A DNA stretch of 64,000 nucleotides from Nostoc sp. 'Peltigera membranacea cyanobiont' N6. Lineage in GTDB: Bacteria > Cyanobacteriota > Cyanobacteriia > Cyanobacteriales > Nostocaceae. The notes under the pieces are model-generated. The model searched no databases and was not told the origin of the DNA. It worked only from the letters and a program-made list of their open reading frames with translations. Position 1 is the first letter of the stretch; every line of letters begins with the position of its first letter. The translations under genes and the position numbers were made by a program. The stretch is taken from assembly GCF_002949735.1 (NCBI RefSeq), contig NZ_CP026681.1, positions 2,356,001 through 2,420,000 on the forward strand, in the 5' to 3' direction. Below are positions 18,769-26,941 of the stretch, piece by piece.

Positions 18769-19392
18769 ATGTTTCCAGACTATGAAATCCGATTTGCCCG
18801 CATTGAGGATTTAGTCAAGCTAGCTGAGATAGAACAAGCCGCAGCTACGTTATTTTGTGACACGTCTTACGCTTTTCTGGTTAACGCTCAACCCCTCTCG
18901 ATGGACTTTGTTACTCAACAATTTCAAGCAGAACGGGTATGGGTTGCGGTCAACGATCGCGATATAGTTGTGGGGTATGCGATCGCCCAAGAGGTAGATG
19001 GAAATGCTTATCTACAGCAAATTGATGTCCATCCAGCTTATGGACGCAGAGGTATTGGACGCGAACTGGTTGAGGGCGTTTGTGTTTGGGCAAAAAAACA
19101 GAACTATCACAGAATATTACTATCGACCTTTCTCGACATTGAGTGGAATGCCCCATTCTATACAAAACTTGGTTTCCAGATTTTGCCTGAAGTTGAACTA
19201 AGCTTTGGTTTTCAGCAGATCAGGTGCAAGGAAGCTGAGGCAGGATTACCCATCGATCGACGTGTCATTATGTATCGTGATTTAGGACAGGCGATGTCTT
19301 TGACAAGCCCTTCTCTACGAGAGGCTGCGCCAACGGGTTCGGGAGTTCGCAATCGACGGGAACCGCCAAGACTGCGACTCCCTCACCGCTAA
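18769..19392 (+). CDS. GNAT N-acetyltransferase with repeat-derived C-terminal tail
   Basis: The GNAT core is complete: VGYAIAQEVDGNAYLQQIDV, HPAYGRRGIGRELVEGVCVW (acetyl-CoA loop RRGIG) and FYTKLGFQILPE. The natural domain ends around VIMYRDLG (residue about 172). The last ~32 residues (SLREAAPTGSGVRNRREPPR and on) are read from a cyanobacterial short palindromic repeat and are probably not functional. Substrate unknown. Confidence 0.8.
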   Translation: MFPDYEIRFARIEDLVKLAEIEQAAATLFCDTSYAFLVNAQPLSMDFVTQQFQAERVWVAVNDRDIVVGYAIAQEVDGNAYLQQIDVHPAYGRRGIGRELVEGVCVWAKKQNYHRILLSTFLDIEWNAPFYTKLGFQILPEVELSFGFQQIRCKEAEAGLPIDRRVIMYRDLGQAMSLTSPSLREAAPTGSGVRNRREPPRLRLPHR

Positions 19393-19413
19393 GAGCGTCT
19401 ACGCTTAACTCGG
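19300..19413. repeat. Cyanobacterial interspersed palindromic repeat
   Basis: A GC-richer block with TCTCTACGAGAGGCTGCGCC, GGGAGTTCGCAATCGACGGG and GCGTCTACGCTTAACTCGGG. This style of repeat recurs in the window at about 23236, 34320-34600 and 44391. It overlaps and extends the GNAT reading frame. Confidence 0.6.
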
Positions 19414-19581
19414 GCAATTTGGCAATGTTTGTTTTGTCCATCTAATTGTTCGCCAAGTGAACTTTGCGGGGGAAAGGTTTTAAATCCCTTATCCTTTACC
19501 CTTTACCAGCCCTTACCCAGCATTTTTGGGTTGGCAGACTACCAGCTTGTGCCTACTTGTAACGCTTAGGAGTATTGATGT

Positions 19582-19969
19582 ATGAGTTATTCTGTTTACC
19601 GAATAAATCTTCCAGAAAGCCCAGAAGCAGTAGTTTTTGTAAATGTTTTTGTGGCTCGCAATCGCGCTGGCTTTTTCTGGATGTGGAAACAGCTTTTGTG
19701 GATTAAGAACGTGACTGCTAAAGCTCAAGGCTGTATGCAAGTCAAAACAGGTATCTGTAGTCTTAATGAAGTGATCATGGTGAGTTACTGGGTTTGCTGA
19801 AAACAGCCTGAAAGAATTCTTCCGGGGTGAACCTCATCGACAGATGATGCAGTTTATAGCCAAAAATCCTCAGAGCCTGTGTCTTTACAACGAGACATAC
19901 AGCCCCTTACATAGTGGTAAATACATCAATGAACCGCAAGGTATGGCAATCATTTATGCGCGATCGTAA
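19582..19969 (+). pseudogene. Frameshifted small hypothetical gene
   Basis: The frame from ATG 19582 reads MSYSVYRINLPESPEAVVFV ... NEVIMVSYW and stops at 19798-19800. In the next frame the sequence continues as ENSLKEFFRGEPHRQMMQFI ... GKYINEPQGMAIIYARS, ending at TAA 19967-19969. One extra base near 19793 restores a single protein of about 128 residues. The content on both sides of the shift is protein-like, so this is a recent frameshift or a sequencing error. I do not assign a function. Confidence 0.7.
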
Positions 19970-19987
19970 GCGGATGAGGCTTGTGTA

Positions 19988-20506
19988 GTGATGATTAATC
20001 TACGCCCTGCCACCTCTGCTGACTTAAACCTGCTGCAACACTGGGATCAACAACCTCATGTCATTGCCTCAGATCCCAATGATGATTGGTATTGGGAGGT
20101 AGAACTGAGTCGCAATCCTGACTGGAGAGAGCAACTAATTGCCCAGATCGAGGATCGTCCGATTGGATTTGTCCAAATTATCGATCCAGCGCGTGAGGAA
20201 AGCCGTTATTGGGGCGATGTTGCACCGGATCTTCGTGCCATTGATATCTGGATTGGGGAAGAAACAGATTTGGGCAAAGGCTACGGCACAAGAATGATGC
20301 AGCTTGCCCTAGCTCGATGTTTTGCCGACCCGCGTGTGACGGCTGTCCTCATCGATCCACTTGCCAGCAATACTCGCGCTCACCGCTTCTATGAACGTCT
20401 TGGCTGACAATTTATTGAACCACGAAGGTTTGGCGACGATGACTGTTTTGTTTATTGCCTGAACCGAGCAGATTGGCATCCTGAAAACGCGATCGCATCG
20501 CGGTAG
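19988..20506 (+). pseudogene. AAC(6')-like GNAT acetyltransferase with an in-frame stop
   Basis: The first 139 residues are a GNAT domain with the layout of aminoglycoside 6'-N-acetyltransferases: INLRPATSADLNLLQHWDQQ, GIDxSR-type middle (RAIDIWIGEETDLGKGYGTR) and DPLASNTRAHRFYERLG. A TGA at 20405-20407 interrupts. The same frame continues as QFIEPRRFGDDDCFVYCLNR, the expected C-terminus, up to TAG 20504-20506. An attC-like site follows, so this may have been an integron resistance cassette. Without the tail the product is probably unstable. Confidence 0.7.
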
Positions 20507-20555
20507 CGGCAGCTAGCGAGCAATGGCGCAGAGCGCCCAGCATAGCTTCGCCGCA

Positions 20556-20643
20556 TAAAAACGCCCATGCACACCGAGCGTCGAGAGTCGATCGGTTATG
20601 ATGCAAAGGTGATCTGCGTCGGGTGATGGGCAGTGTTAGACGC
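20556..20643. other. Integron attC-like recombination site
   Basis: An imperfect palindrome: left arm 20563-20580 pairs with right arm 20617-20632 over 15 of 15 positions once three bases (G69, A73 and G78 of the 205xx block) are looped out. Extra-helical bases on one arm are the hallmark of attC. The right end carries GTTAGAC (20635-20641), which fits the R' core GTTRRRY. The left core (AAAAAC) is degenerate. The DHFR-like gene starts 32 bp further on, as in a gene cassette. Confidence 0.7.
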
Positions 20644-20674
20644 TTAAAGTCATATTTAGGAGTTGCATACAAAA

Positions 20675-21247
20675 ATGAAAACTCAGTATTTCACAGCGAC
20701 AAGTCTTGATGGCTTCATTGCTACTGAGAATGACTCACTAGATTGGCTGTTTCCGCTTGGTGACCTGAATGACTCCAGCTATCCAGAGTTCATTTCAGAT
20801 GTGGGTGCGTTGGCAATGGGATCAGCAACTTACGAGTGGATGGTACGCAACGCAAAAAAGGTTGCCGCTGAGACTGGCTTTACGTGGCCATACACTCAGC
20901 CAGCCTGGATATTCTCTAGTCGCAAGCTGACAATGATCGAAGGTGCGAACATCCGATTCGTCAATGGAGATGTACACCACGCCTACGCCCAAATGCGAGT
21001 TGCTGCTGGCACTAAAAACATCTGGATAGTTGGAGGCGGAGATCTGGCTGGTCAGTTCTACGATGCTGGTTTACTAGATGAGCTTATCATCCAGATTGGC
21101 TCGGCCACCCTCGGCAAGGGTAAGCCGCTATTCCCTCGCAGAGTGCTAAGTCCAGTTCTGCGCCTAGTGTCTGTTCATCAGATGGGTGCTGGCATGGCTG
21201 AGTTGCGCTATGAAGTACACAAAGGCGGTGTGAGTGGAGCCGCCTAA
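20675..21247 (+). CDS. DHFR/RibD-C-family reductase-like protein (cassette gene)
   Basis: 190 residues from the ATG at 20675, with TTAGGAG about 12 bp upstream. The start YFTATSLDGFIATENDSLDW and the later NIWIVGGGDLAGQFYDAGLL and LIIQIGSATLGKGKPLFP are typical of the RibD C-terminal/dihydrofolate-reductase fold. These proteins are NADPH-dependent reductases or uncharacterised. The gene lies between two attC-like sites and its stop codon overlaps the second (GCCTAAC), a usual cassette layout. Confidence 0.85.
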   Translation: MKTQYFTATSLDGFIATENDSLDWLFPLGDLNDSSYPEFISDVGALAMGSATYEWMVRNAKKVAAETGFTWPYTQPAWIFSSRKLTMIEGANIRFVNGDVHHAYAQMRVAAGTKNIWIVGGGDLAGQFYDAGLLDELIIQIGSATLGKGKPLFPRRVLSPVLRLVSVHQMGAGMAELRYEVHKGGVSGAA

Positions 21248-21325
21248 CAATTGTAATGCAGCGGACTGTTGAAGATCCTGGTTGTGATGCAGAGGCTGTT
21301 TGCCGCCGCTGATTGCAAGCATAGT
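21242..21325. other. Second integron attC-like site
   Basis: GCCTAAC at 21242-21248 fits the R'' core RYYYAAC and includes the stop of the DHFR-like gene. Left arm 21251-21264 pairs with right arm 21305-21318 with one looped-out G (21258) and one mismatch. The outer right core is degenerate (no GTTRRRY), as expected for a terminal or decayed cassette. Confidence 0.6.
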
Positions 21326-21350
21326 ATGAATTGCCAAAGGGGGGAAACTG

Positions 21351-23297
21351 ATGAGTTCATTTGTGCTTTGTTTTCAAGATATTGATAAAACAAAACTCAA
21401 GCTTGTTGGGGGTAAAGGCGCGAACCTGGGGGAACTTACCAAGATTGAAGGAATCCGCGTACCGAATGGCTTCTGTGTTTCTACTGAAGCTTTTAAAAGA
21501 ATCATTGGAGAAACGTCGTCGATTAACGAATTACTTGCTCAGTTATCGCTTCTAAAAGTGGAAGACCGGGATAAAATCGGTGAACTTAGCGGTGAGATTC
21601 GCTCTTTCATTGAAGGGATAACCATTCCTCAAGATATTAATGAAGAGATCGCCCGCCTCCTCTCCCAGCTTGGAGAAAAAAATGCCTATGCAGTACGATC
21701 CAGCGCAACAGCAGAGGATTTACCAACGGCCTCTTTTGCAGGCCAGCACGATACGTATTTGAACATTATCGGAAAGGAAGCAATTTATCAGCATATCAGC
21801 AAGTGCTGGGCATCGCTATTTACTCAGAGGGCAGTAATTTACCGCCTTCAAAATGGCTTCGACCACCGTAAAGTCCACCTGTCTGTGGTTGTTCAGAAGA
21901 TGGTCTTTCCACAGGTGGCAGGAATTTTGTTTACTGCCGATCCCGTCACTTCTAATAGGAAGGTGTTATCCATTGATGCCAGCTTTGGACTTGGTGAGGC
22001 TATAGTTTCCGGCTTTGTGAATGCTGATATCTATAAAGTGTGTAACGGCAAGGTTATTGATAAAAAGATATCCACTAAGAAACTGGCTATTTACGCCTTA
22101 AAAGATGGCGGTACAAAAGAACAGGAGATCGAGCAACAGAGACAGAACAGGCAAGCGCTGACGGATCAGCAGATTGTACAGCTTGAGCGCATAGGCAGAA
22201 AGATCGAAGAACATTTCGGCCGCCCCCAGGACATCGAATGGTGTTTGGTTGATGATACATTTTATATTGTCCAGAGTCGGCCAATCACTACTTTATACCC
22301 GATCCCGGAAGCGAGCGATCGGGAAAATCACGTCTTTGTTTCTGTCGGTCACAACCAAATGATGACCGATGCCATGAAACCATTGGGATTGTCTTTTTTC
22401 CTGTTAATGACCCATGCACCCATGCACACTGCTGGTGGAAGGTTGTTTGTAGATGTTACAGCGACGCTGGCTTCACCTGTCAGTAGAGAAACGGTATTAA
22501 ACGTCACGTTGGGGAAATCCGATCCGCTCATGAAAGACGCACTTACAACCATCCTAGAGCGGGGAGATTTTATAAAATCGTTACCCGACGATCAGAGTTC
22601 CGGCAAAAGCGGTAAAGGTCGATCGCCTGCGGATTTTCAAACCCTAAACGACTACGATCCGGCGATTGTTGCTGATTTGATTCAACAGAGTCAAACCTCG
22701 ACCGACGCGTTAAAACAAACCATCCAAACAAAATCAGGAGCGGATCTGTTTGATTTTATCCTGGAAGATATCCAGCAATTAAAGAAGACCAACGCTGATT
22801 CACAGAGTTTTGGTGTGCTTATGACTGGGATGAATGCTTCCTCCTGGATCAATGAAAAAATGAACGAGTGGTTAGGCGAAAAAAACGCAGCGGATACACT
22901 TTCTCAATCAGCACCCAACAATATTACGTCGGAAATGGGTCTGGCACTATTGGATGTTGCGGATGCGATTCGTCTTTACCCGGAAGTCATTGAGTATTTG
23001 CAACAGGTAAAAGAGGATAACTTTCTAGGTGAATTGGTGAAGCTTGAGGGTGGACAGGAAGCCCAGAACGCGATCGCTACTTTTCTTCACAAATACGGAA
23101 TGCGATGTGTTGGAGAAATCGATCTTACGAGAACTCGTTGGAGCGAAAACCCAACCACACTTGTTCCGATGATTCTCAGTAACATCAAAAATTTTGAGCC
23201 TGGTGAAAGTCTCTCAAGATCGCTACCAACCCTCTCTACGTTCGCGCAGCGTGTCGCAGACAGACGCTACGCGAACACAGAGGTCGTTCAATTTTAA
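21351..23297 (+). pseudogene. Rifampicin phosphotransferase/PEP-synthase-like gene, C-terminus lost
   Basis: Residues 1-~315 form the PEP-synthase ATP-grasp domain (KLVGGKGANLGELTKIEG, YAVRSSATAEDLPTASFAGQ, AAGILF-like VAGILFTADPVTSNRK, DIEWCLVDDTFYIVQSRP). The next ~300 resemble the rifampicin-binding part of Rph-type enzymes. Family members are about 860 residues and end in a swivelling phosphohistidine domain. Here homology stops near residue 620 (SNIKNFEPGE) and a palindromic repeat supplies the last ~28 residues. Without the catalytic histidine it cannot transfer phosphate. The sequence looks Firmicutes-like, implying horizontal transfer. Confidence 0.8.
23232..23280. repeat. Palindromic repeat ending the Rph-like gene
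   Basis: GTTCGCGCAGCGTGTC and GACAGACGCTACGCGAAC form an imperfect stem around a short loop. The same core (TTCGCGCAGCGTCTC) recurs at about 34554. It replaces the 3' part of the Rph-like gene. Confidence 0.6.
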
Positions 23298-23390
23298 CCA
23301 GCCTCGCCACAAAACCTGGATGCCAATTGGTGTTTTGCTTCGATGTTATAGCTAGCCTCCAAGATGAGCGATCGCCCAGATCACAGGTTT

Positions 23391-23430
23391 ATATAAACTG
23401 ATAGTAGAATAAATTACTATCAGTTTATAT
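23391..23430. terminator. Strong bidirectional terminator
   Basis: A perfect 16-bp stem (ATATAAACTGATAGTA / TACTATCAGTTTATAT) around an 8-base loop, followed by TTTTTATT on the plus strand and A/T-rich DNA on the minus. It sits between the end of the Rph-like gene and the stop of the convergent minus-strand gene at 23436, so it likely ends both. Confidence 0.7.
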
Positions 23431-23435
23431 TTTTA

Positions 23436-23810
23436 TTATGCTGACTGTTTAATCTGGGTTAAGGCTATTAACATTTCTTCTCGATTGAGATGTCGTTTCT
23501 TACCTGTTTTGGATTCTTGGATAGCATAACTCCATTTTATTCCAGCTTGTGAGCATCTTTTTCTTAAGTGTTGAACAGTCATATTTTTGGTTGTAGATAG
23601 TTGATTTTTGTTTTTGGTAGATATATTAATTTTGGATTTTTCAGTTAAGGTATCGGTTTTAATTACACTGTGTTTTATAGATGTAGTGCAGTTACAGTGT
23701 TTTTCAAAAGCGATAGATATATCTAGCAAGAATTGGAAAATAAAGAAAGTAGAAAATCCGTAAATAATAACGTAGAGAAGTCCTGTTAGGATATACTGTG
23801 CTAATTCCAT
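23436..23810 (-). CDS. Membrane-anchored hypothetical protein (124 aa)
   Basis: One N-terminal transmembrane helix (YILTGLLYVIIYGFSTFFIF), a polar linker, then a C-terminal domain (MTVQHLRKRCSQAGIKWSYA ... LNREEMLIALTQI) with the helix-loop-helix pattern of SAP-like DNA-binding motifs. No exact family is recognised. A DNA-binding or tethering role is a guess from that pattern. Confidence 0.55.
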   Translation of the reverse strand: MELAQYILTGLLYVIIYGFSTFFIFQFLLDISIAFEKHCNCTTSIKHSVIKTDTLTEKSKINISTKNKNQLSTTKNMTVQHLRKRCSQAGIKWSYAIQESKTGKKRHLNREEMLIALTQIKQSA

Positions 23811-24140
23811 TGTTTTAACTCCTGTTGATATAACTAGTAACTGGCTATTTTATGAAGCGATATGCCACCAGCTTTCTATTTAAGCGTTAGCTCGTGTGGT
23901 ATTAAAAATATTTTTTTTACAACTCTATCGGTTTTGATGTTATCCCAAAACCAGAAATTTTTAATATTGGTAAATGAATTTTAATTATTTAGTTGTGGTT
24001 GCTGTCGGGAGTGTTGATAACTTTCCCATTAAGCAAAGTTTCAGCATCAAGCCAAGTTTTGATACAGAAAGTATCAAACTGAAGCAGGAATAGTGATAAG
24101 ATAACTTTTGAGTTTGATTTGGTTAGATGAACTTGTTCAT
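23811..24140. other. Intergenic region with a small hairpin
   Basis: No gene seen. TTTGATAC (24058-24065) and GTATCAAA (24071-24078) form a perfect 8-bp hairpin with a 5-base loop, about 60 bp beyond the stop of the 149-aa membrane gene. It lacks a T-tract on that strand, so it may be an operator or mRNA-end structure rather than a terminator. Confidence 0.4.
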
Positions 24141-24590
24141 CTATATGTACTTAATAACTGTTCTGATATTATCTACTAACTGTACTACCATACCCCAAAT
24201 AGCTTTCCAGCCAAGTATTATCCCCCAAAAGCCGCTAACAAATAGACCAAATACTGACTTGAAGAAGATAACTCCCCTGTAATTTATCTCGACATTTGAT
24301 TCGGCTCTGGCATAGATAACACTATCCCCAATTTTATTTTCCAACTTCCTCATTTTTTGTTCTTCTTCTCTATCTCTTCTTTCTTCTTGTACCTTCCAAC
24401 CCCAAGGGGCAAATCCCAAAATAATCGAAATTGGAAGATAGAATGGCCAGCTATATATGTAGCCAAGGGAAGCATAGATGATAAAAAAGGTTAGCCCCAA
24501 ACCAGTGCGCCAAACTAAACACCAGAGGATAAAAAAACTGTCGATAATAGCGTTACGGATAACTATACTTCGGTTTTTGTGATATGACAT
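24141..24590 (-). CDS. Hypothetical membrane protein (149 aa)
   Basis: Two or three N-terminal hydrophobic segments (DSFFILWCLVWRTGLGLTFF, YLPISIILGFAPWGW), a charged coiled stretch (EERRDREEEQKMRKLENK) and a C-terminal hydrophobic segment (FGLFVSGFWGIILGWKAIWG). No family is recognised. It could belong to the mobile element's membrane apparatus; nothing in the sequence proves this. Confidence 0.55.
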   Translation of the reverse strand: MSYHKNRSIVIRNAIIDSFFILWCLVWRTGLGLTFFIIYASLGYIYSWPFYLPISIILGFAPWGWKVQEERRDREEEQKMRKLENKIGDSVIYARAESNVEINYRGVIFFKSVFGLFVSGFWGIILGWKAIWGMVVQLVDNIRTVIKYI

Positions 24591-25016
24591 TTTAAGCTTG
24601 CTCCCGATAACTAATATTTAAGTTTTTATTTAGGGTGATTGCATCCCTTCAGATTAAACTTAGCAGTAGTTTGGATTATCATATTGATAGTTGAAAATAG
24701 AAACTACCTAATCAATTGCAATTACCTATTTAGCCACACTAAATAAGGTTAAATCTACCAACCTATCGTAACGATGTTTGTACCTAATCCGACATAGTTA
24801 CTGTTGCTGTCATTGATATCTACAATTTCATCGATTATATCTTCACGGAGTTTAAATTCAGGCAAAGTTTTGATGATTTTTTTAATAAGTTTAAAATTGA
24901 GCTATAGTTTTTAGAAAAAATAAAAATGATTAAGGTTTGACCCTTAACCATTTTTATTTTTTTGTAAAATGATGGGATATACCTATGTTTGATTCACATG
25001 GTTGGGGCGTATGCCA
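24591..25016. other. AT-rich intergenic region containing a terminator
   Basis: No coding frame of substance. Apart from the hairpin at 24915-24963 I see only AT-rich sequence and no clear promoter or operator. Confidence 0.4.
24915..24963. terminator. Bidirectional Rho-independent terminator
   Basis: Left arm AAAAAATAAAAATGATTAAG (24915-24934, stem continuing one base) pairs with CCTTAACCATTTTTATTTTT (from 24942) with one mismatch and a 6-base loop. The A-tract and T-tract flank the GC part on both strands. It lies about 50 bp past the stop of the Gp157-like gene on the minus strand. Confidence 0.7.
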
Positions 25017-25619
25017 TTAGTTGTGGTTTTTCTTGTTGCGAGACTTACTACCTGATTGCACCTTAAACCGCACCTGCTTCCCGATAGTTACCTCGGCAAG
25101 ATTGCTAATATCTTTACCAGATTTATAGGCTTCAATAATTGCCTTGTTATTAGCTTGGTACTTAATAACTCTAAATTCATCAGGAAAATCTTCATCATCT
25201 ACTTCTACTAGTAAGTTAGCGACTTTTGGTGGGTTATCCCTGATTTCAATTACCCTTTCTTTACCGATGTTTTTGTCATTGATTAATCCAATCTCGTGTA
25301 GGTGGATGAGGGTGCGCTTGATTTGTTCAAGTTGAGTTTTGCGACGTGAAATTACCCGGTCGTGGAGTTCGGCTACTCGCGCTTTTCTTTCCTCCCAGGT
25401 TTCAAGGTCAAGATTTAACTGGTCAACTACCCAGGCGATCGCATCGATTTTGGTTTCGATACCATCTTGAACACCCATAAGTTCTTGTAAGAGTTGTTCT
25501 ACATTACCCTGTTCGCCTAACTCGCCTGCTTCTTCTATCTGTGACCAAAGTTTAGCAGCATCTAGGCTTAATTCTTTGAGAGTGAGTTGGTTGATTTCGC
25601 GTTCAATTGCTGAAGTCAT
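25017..25619 (-). CDS. Siphovirus Gp157-like protein (200 aa)
   Basis: The helical pattern LTLKELSLDAAKLWSQIEEA ... GIETKIDAIAWVVDQLNLDL ... EERKARVAELHDR ... KRTLIHLHEIGL matches the Gp157 family of phages and plasmids, where it sits near single-strand-binding or recombination functions. The C-terminal half (KVANLLVEVDDEDFPDEFRV) is strand-rich and ends in a basic tail. Its exact role is unknown. Probably co-transcribed with the small gene upstream (25707-25874), with 87 bp between them. Confidence 0.75.
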   Translation of the reverse strand: MTSAIEREINQLTLKELSLDAAKLWSQIEEAGELGEQGNVEQLLQELMGVQDGIETKIDAIAWVVDQLNLDLETWEERKARVAELHDRVISRRKTQLEQIKRTLIHLHEIGLINDKNIGKERVIEIRDNPPKVANLLVEVDDEDFPDEFRVIKYQANNKAIIEAYKSGKDISNLAEVTIGKQVRFKVQSGSKSRNKKNHN

Positions 25620-25706
25620 AATTTACTTTTGATATAAAAAACAACTAGCAGTTAGTTGCTACTAGTTGTTGACTAAGAAGAGTTGATGCTTGAAGGGAGA
25701 TTGAAT

Positions 25707-25874
25707 TTAGTATCCGTACTGCAAGTGATAGTAGTCTGATTTTTCTTGTGCTAATTCTGCTTCGTAGTCGTAGTAATCCGCTTCGCTTATGAAGGTGCTT
25801 GTTTGTTGAATTTGCTGTGCAGATTTTACTAATTTTTGGTTAGTTTTTGGGTTAGAACTCGTAGTAGTTTTCAT
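25707..25874 (-). CDS. Small hypothetical protein (55 aa)
   Basis: ATG at 25874, TAA at 25707-25709. It reads MKTTTSSNPKTNQKLVKSAQ and an acidic, tyrosine-rich end (ADYYDYEAELAQEKSDYYHL). Composition and the same-strand position before the Gp157-like gene suggest a real small gene of this element. No function can be assigned. Confidence 0.45.
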   Translation of the reverse strand: MKTTTSSNPKTNQKLVKSAQQIQQTSTFISEADYYDYEAELAQEKSDYYHLQYGY

Positions 25875-26007
25875 GTCTATACAACTTCAATTTTCAACGA
25901 AGTTGTTGCGTCAGCAAATGTTGTGATGTTGACTTATAAAGATAATATTTATCTTTTACTTTTATCATAACTATCTACTATTGATTTGTCTTAAACCACT
26001 AGTTTTT

Positions 26008-26073
26008 CTACCACAAAGATAGTTGTCCTGGTGATACATTTCCCCGTCTGCGCGTATGAAACAGCATATGACA
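26008..26073 (-). pseudogene. 3' fragment of an HNH endonuclease gene split by the Tn554-like element
   Basis: Twenty-one codons and a stop on the minus strand read CHMLFHTRRRGNVSPGQLSL followed by W. This is the expected C-terminus of the HNH protein whose 5' part lies at 32240-32473 (ending NLAALCSG). Joined, they give the continuous motif AALCSG-CHMLFHTRRR with the HNH CxxCH region restored. Confidence 0.8.
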
Positions 26074-26100
26074 ACCGCTTTATATAGACAACAACAACCA

Positions 26101-26185
26101 ATTCTACAACGTGGAAAGAACAACAACAACAGCCCTAATTTTTACGTTAGGGTAGAAACAAATTAATTTCCACAACGTAGAAAAT
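26101..26185. repeat. Left-end recombinase-site-like motifs of the Tn554-like element
   Basis: TTCTACAACGTGGAAAG (about 26102-26118) and an inverted relative TTTCCACAACGTAGAAAATG ending at the first gene's ATG. CAACAACAAC runs lie around them. The TTCTACAACGT core also occurs at the right end in opposite orientation, as expected for sites bound by tyrosine recombinases. Confidence 0.5.
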
Positions 26186-26930
26186 GACCAAGGTAGAATG
26201 GGCGATATCCCCCCACACAGAATCACGATTTAGCTGTGTCTTCGACCCTGAAACCTGCCTACCCGTAGAGCCAATCCAAAGATTTTTGAACTACTGTAGA
26301 AAGCGACAATTAGCAATCAAAATAAAAGAACCGAAACTCTTCAGTGGTTGTCTGCTAGATGAAGAAGTCGCAACCTTAGCCAACGCCTGTACAACTTATA
26401 GAGACAGGTTAATTATCATGCTGCTGCGCTCAACAGGAGTGCGGCGGGGAGAACTGTTAGGATTACATCTGGAAGATGTCAAGAACTTAGATTTCAGCGG
26501 ACGCATTCGGATTGTACGCAGAGAAGACAATCCTAATCGCGCAATGGCTAAAGGAAGAGAACGAGAAATCCCCATTATTTACCATCGTTCAGCTATTCAA
26601 GAGACCTTTCATGCCTACTTACTAGAAGAATATCCGCCTCAAGCCGAAACTTTGGGAGGCGGGATGTTATTCGTCAATTTATCAAGTAAATGGGTAGGGC
26701 AAGCGATGTCCTTAGTTCGCTTAAATAAATTATTTGACCAACTCCACAAACGAACAGGAATTAAAGCACATCCGCACTTATTTCGCCATACCTTCGCTAC
26801 TAGAATGCTGCAAGACAATTATCTTGACCAATATGTACAACAGCTTTTAGGACATCGTTCAATTGCCACAACGAAAGACATTTACAGTCATGTTCTCGAT
26901 GAAATGACCCTAGACCAATACTTAAGATAA
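26184..26930 (+). CDS. Tyrosine recombinase, TnpA-like (248 aa), short form
   Basis: The catalytic domain is complete: first Arg in LLRSTGVRRGELLGL, HLFRHTFATRML (HxxR), LLGHRSIATTKDIYSHV (H...Tyr). The N-terminal DPETCLPVEPIQRFLNYCRK jumps directly to IKEPKLFSGCLLDEEVATLA. Relatives normally carry about 100 more residues (the core-binding, SAM-like domain) between these parts. This copy seems to have lost that domain by an internal in-frame deletion, so DNA binding may be impaired or supplied by the partner recombinases. First gene of the transposon operon. Confidence 0.8.
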   Translation: MTKVEWAISPHTESRFSCVFDPETCLPVEPIQRFLNYCRKRQLAIKIKEPKLFSGCLLDEEVATLANACTTYRDRLIIMLLRSTGVRRGELLGLHLEDVKNLDFSGRIRIVRREDNPNRAMAKGREREIPIIYHRSAIQETFHAYLLEEYPPQAETLGGGMLFVNLSSKWVGQAMSLVRLNKLFDQLHKRTGIKAHPHLFRHTFATRMLQDNYLDQYVQQLLGHRSIATTKDIYSHVLDEMTLDQYLR

Positions 26931-26941
26931 GAAGAAAATTA

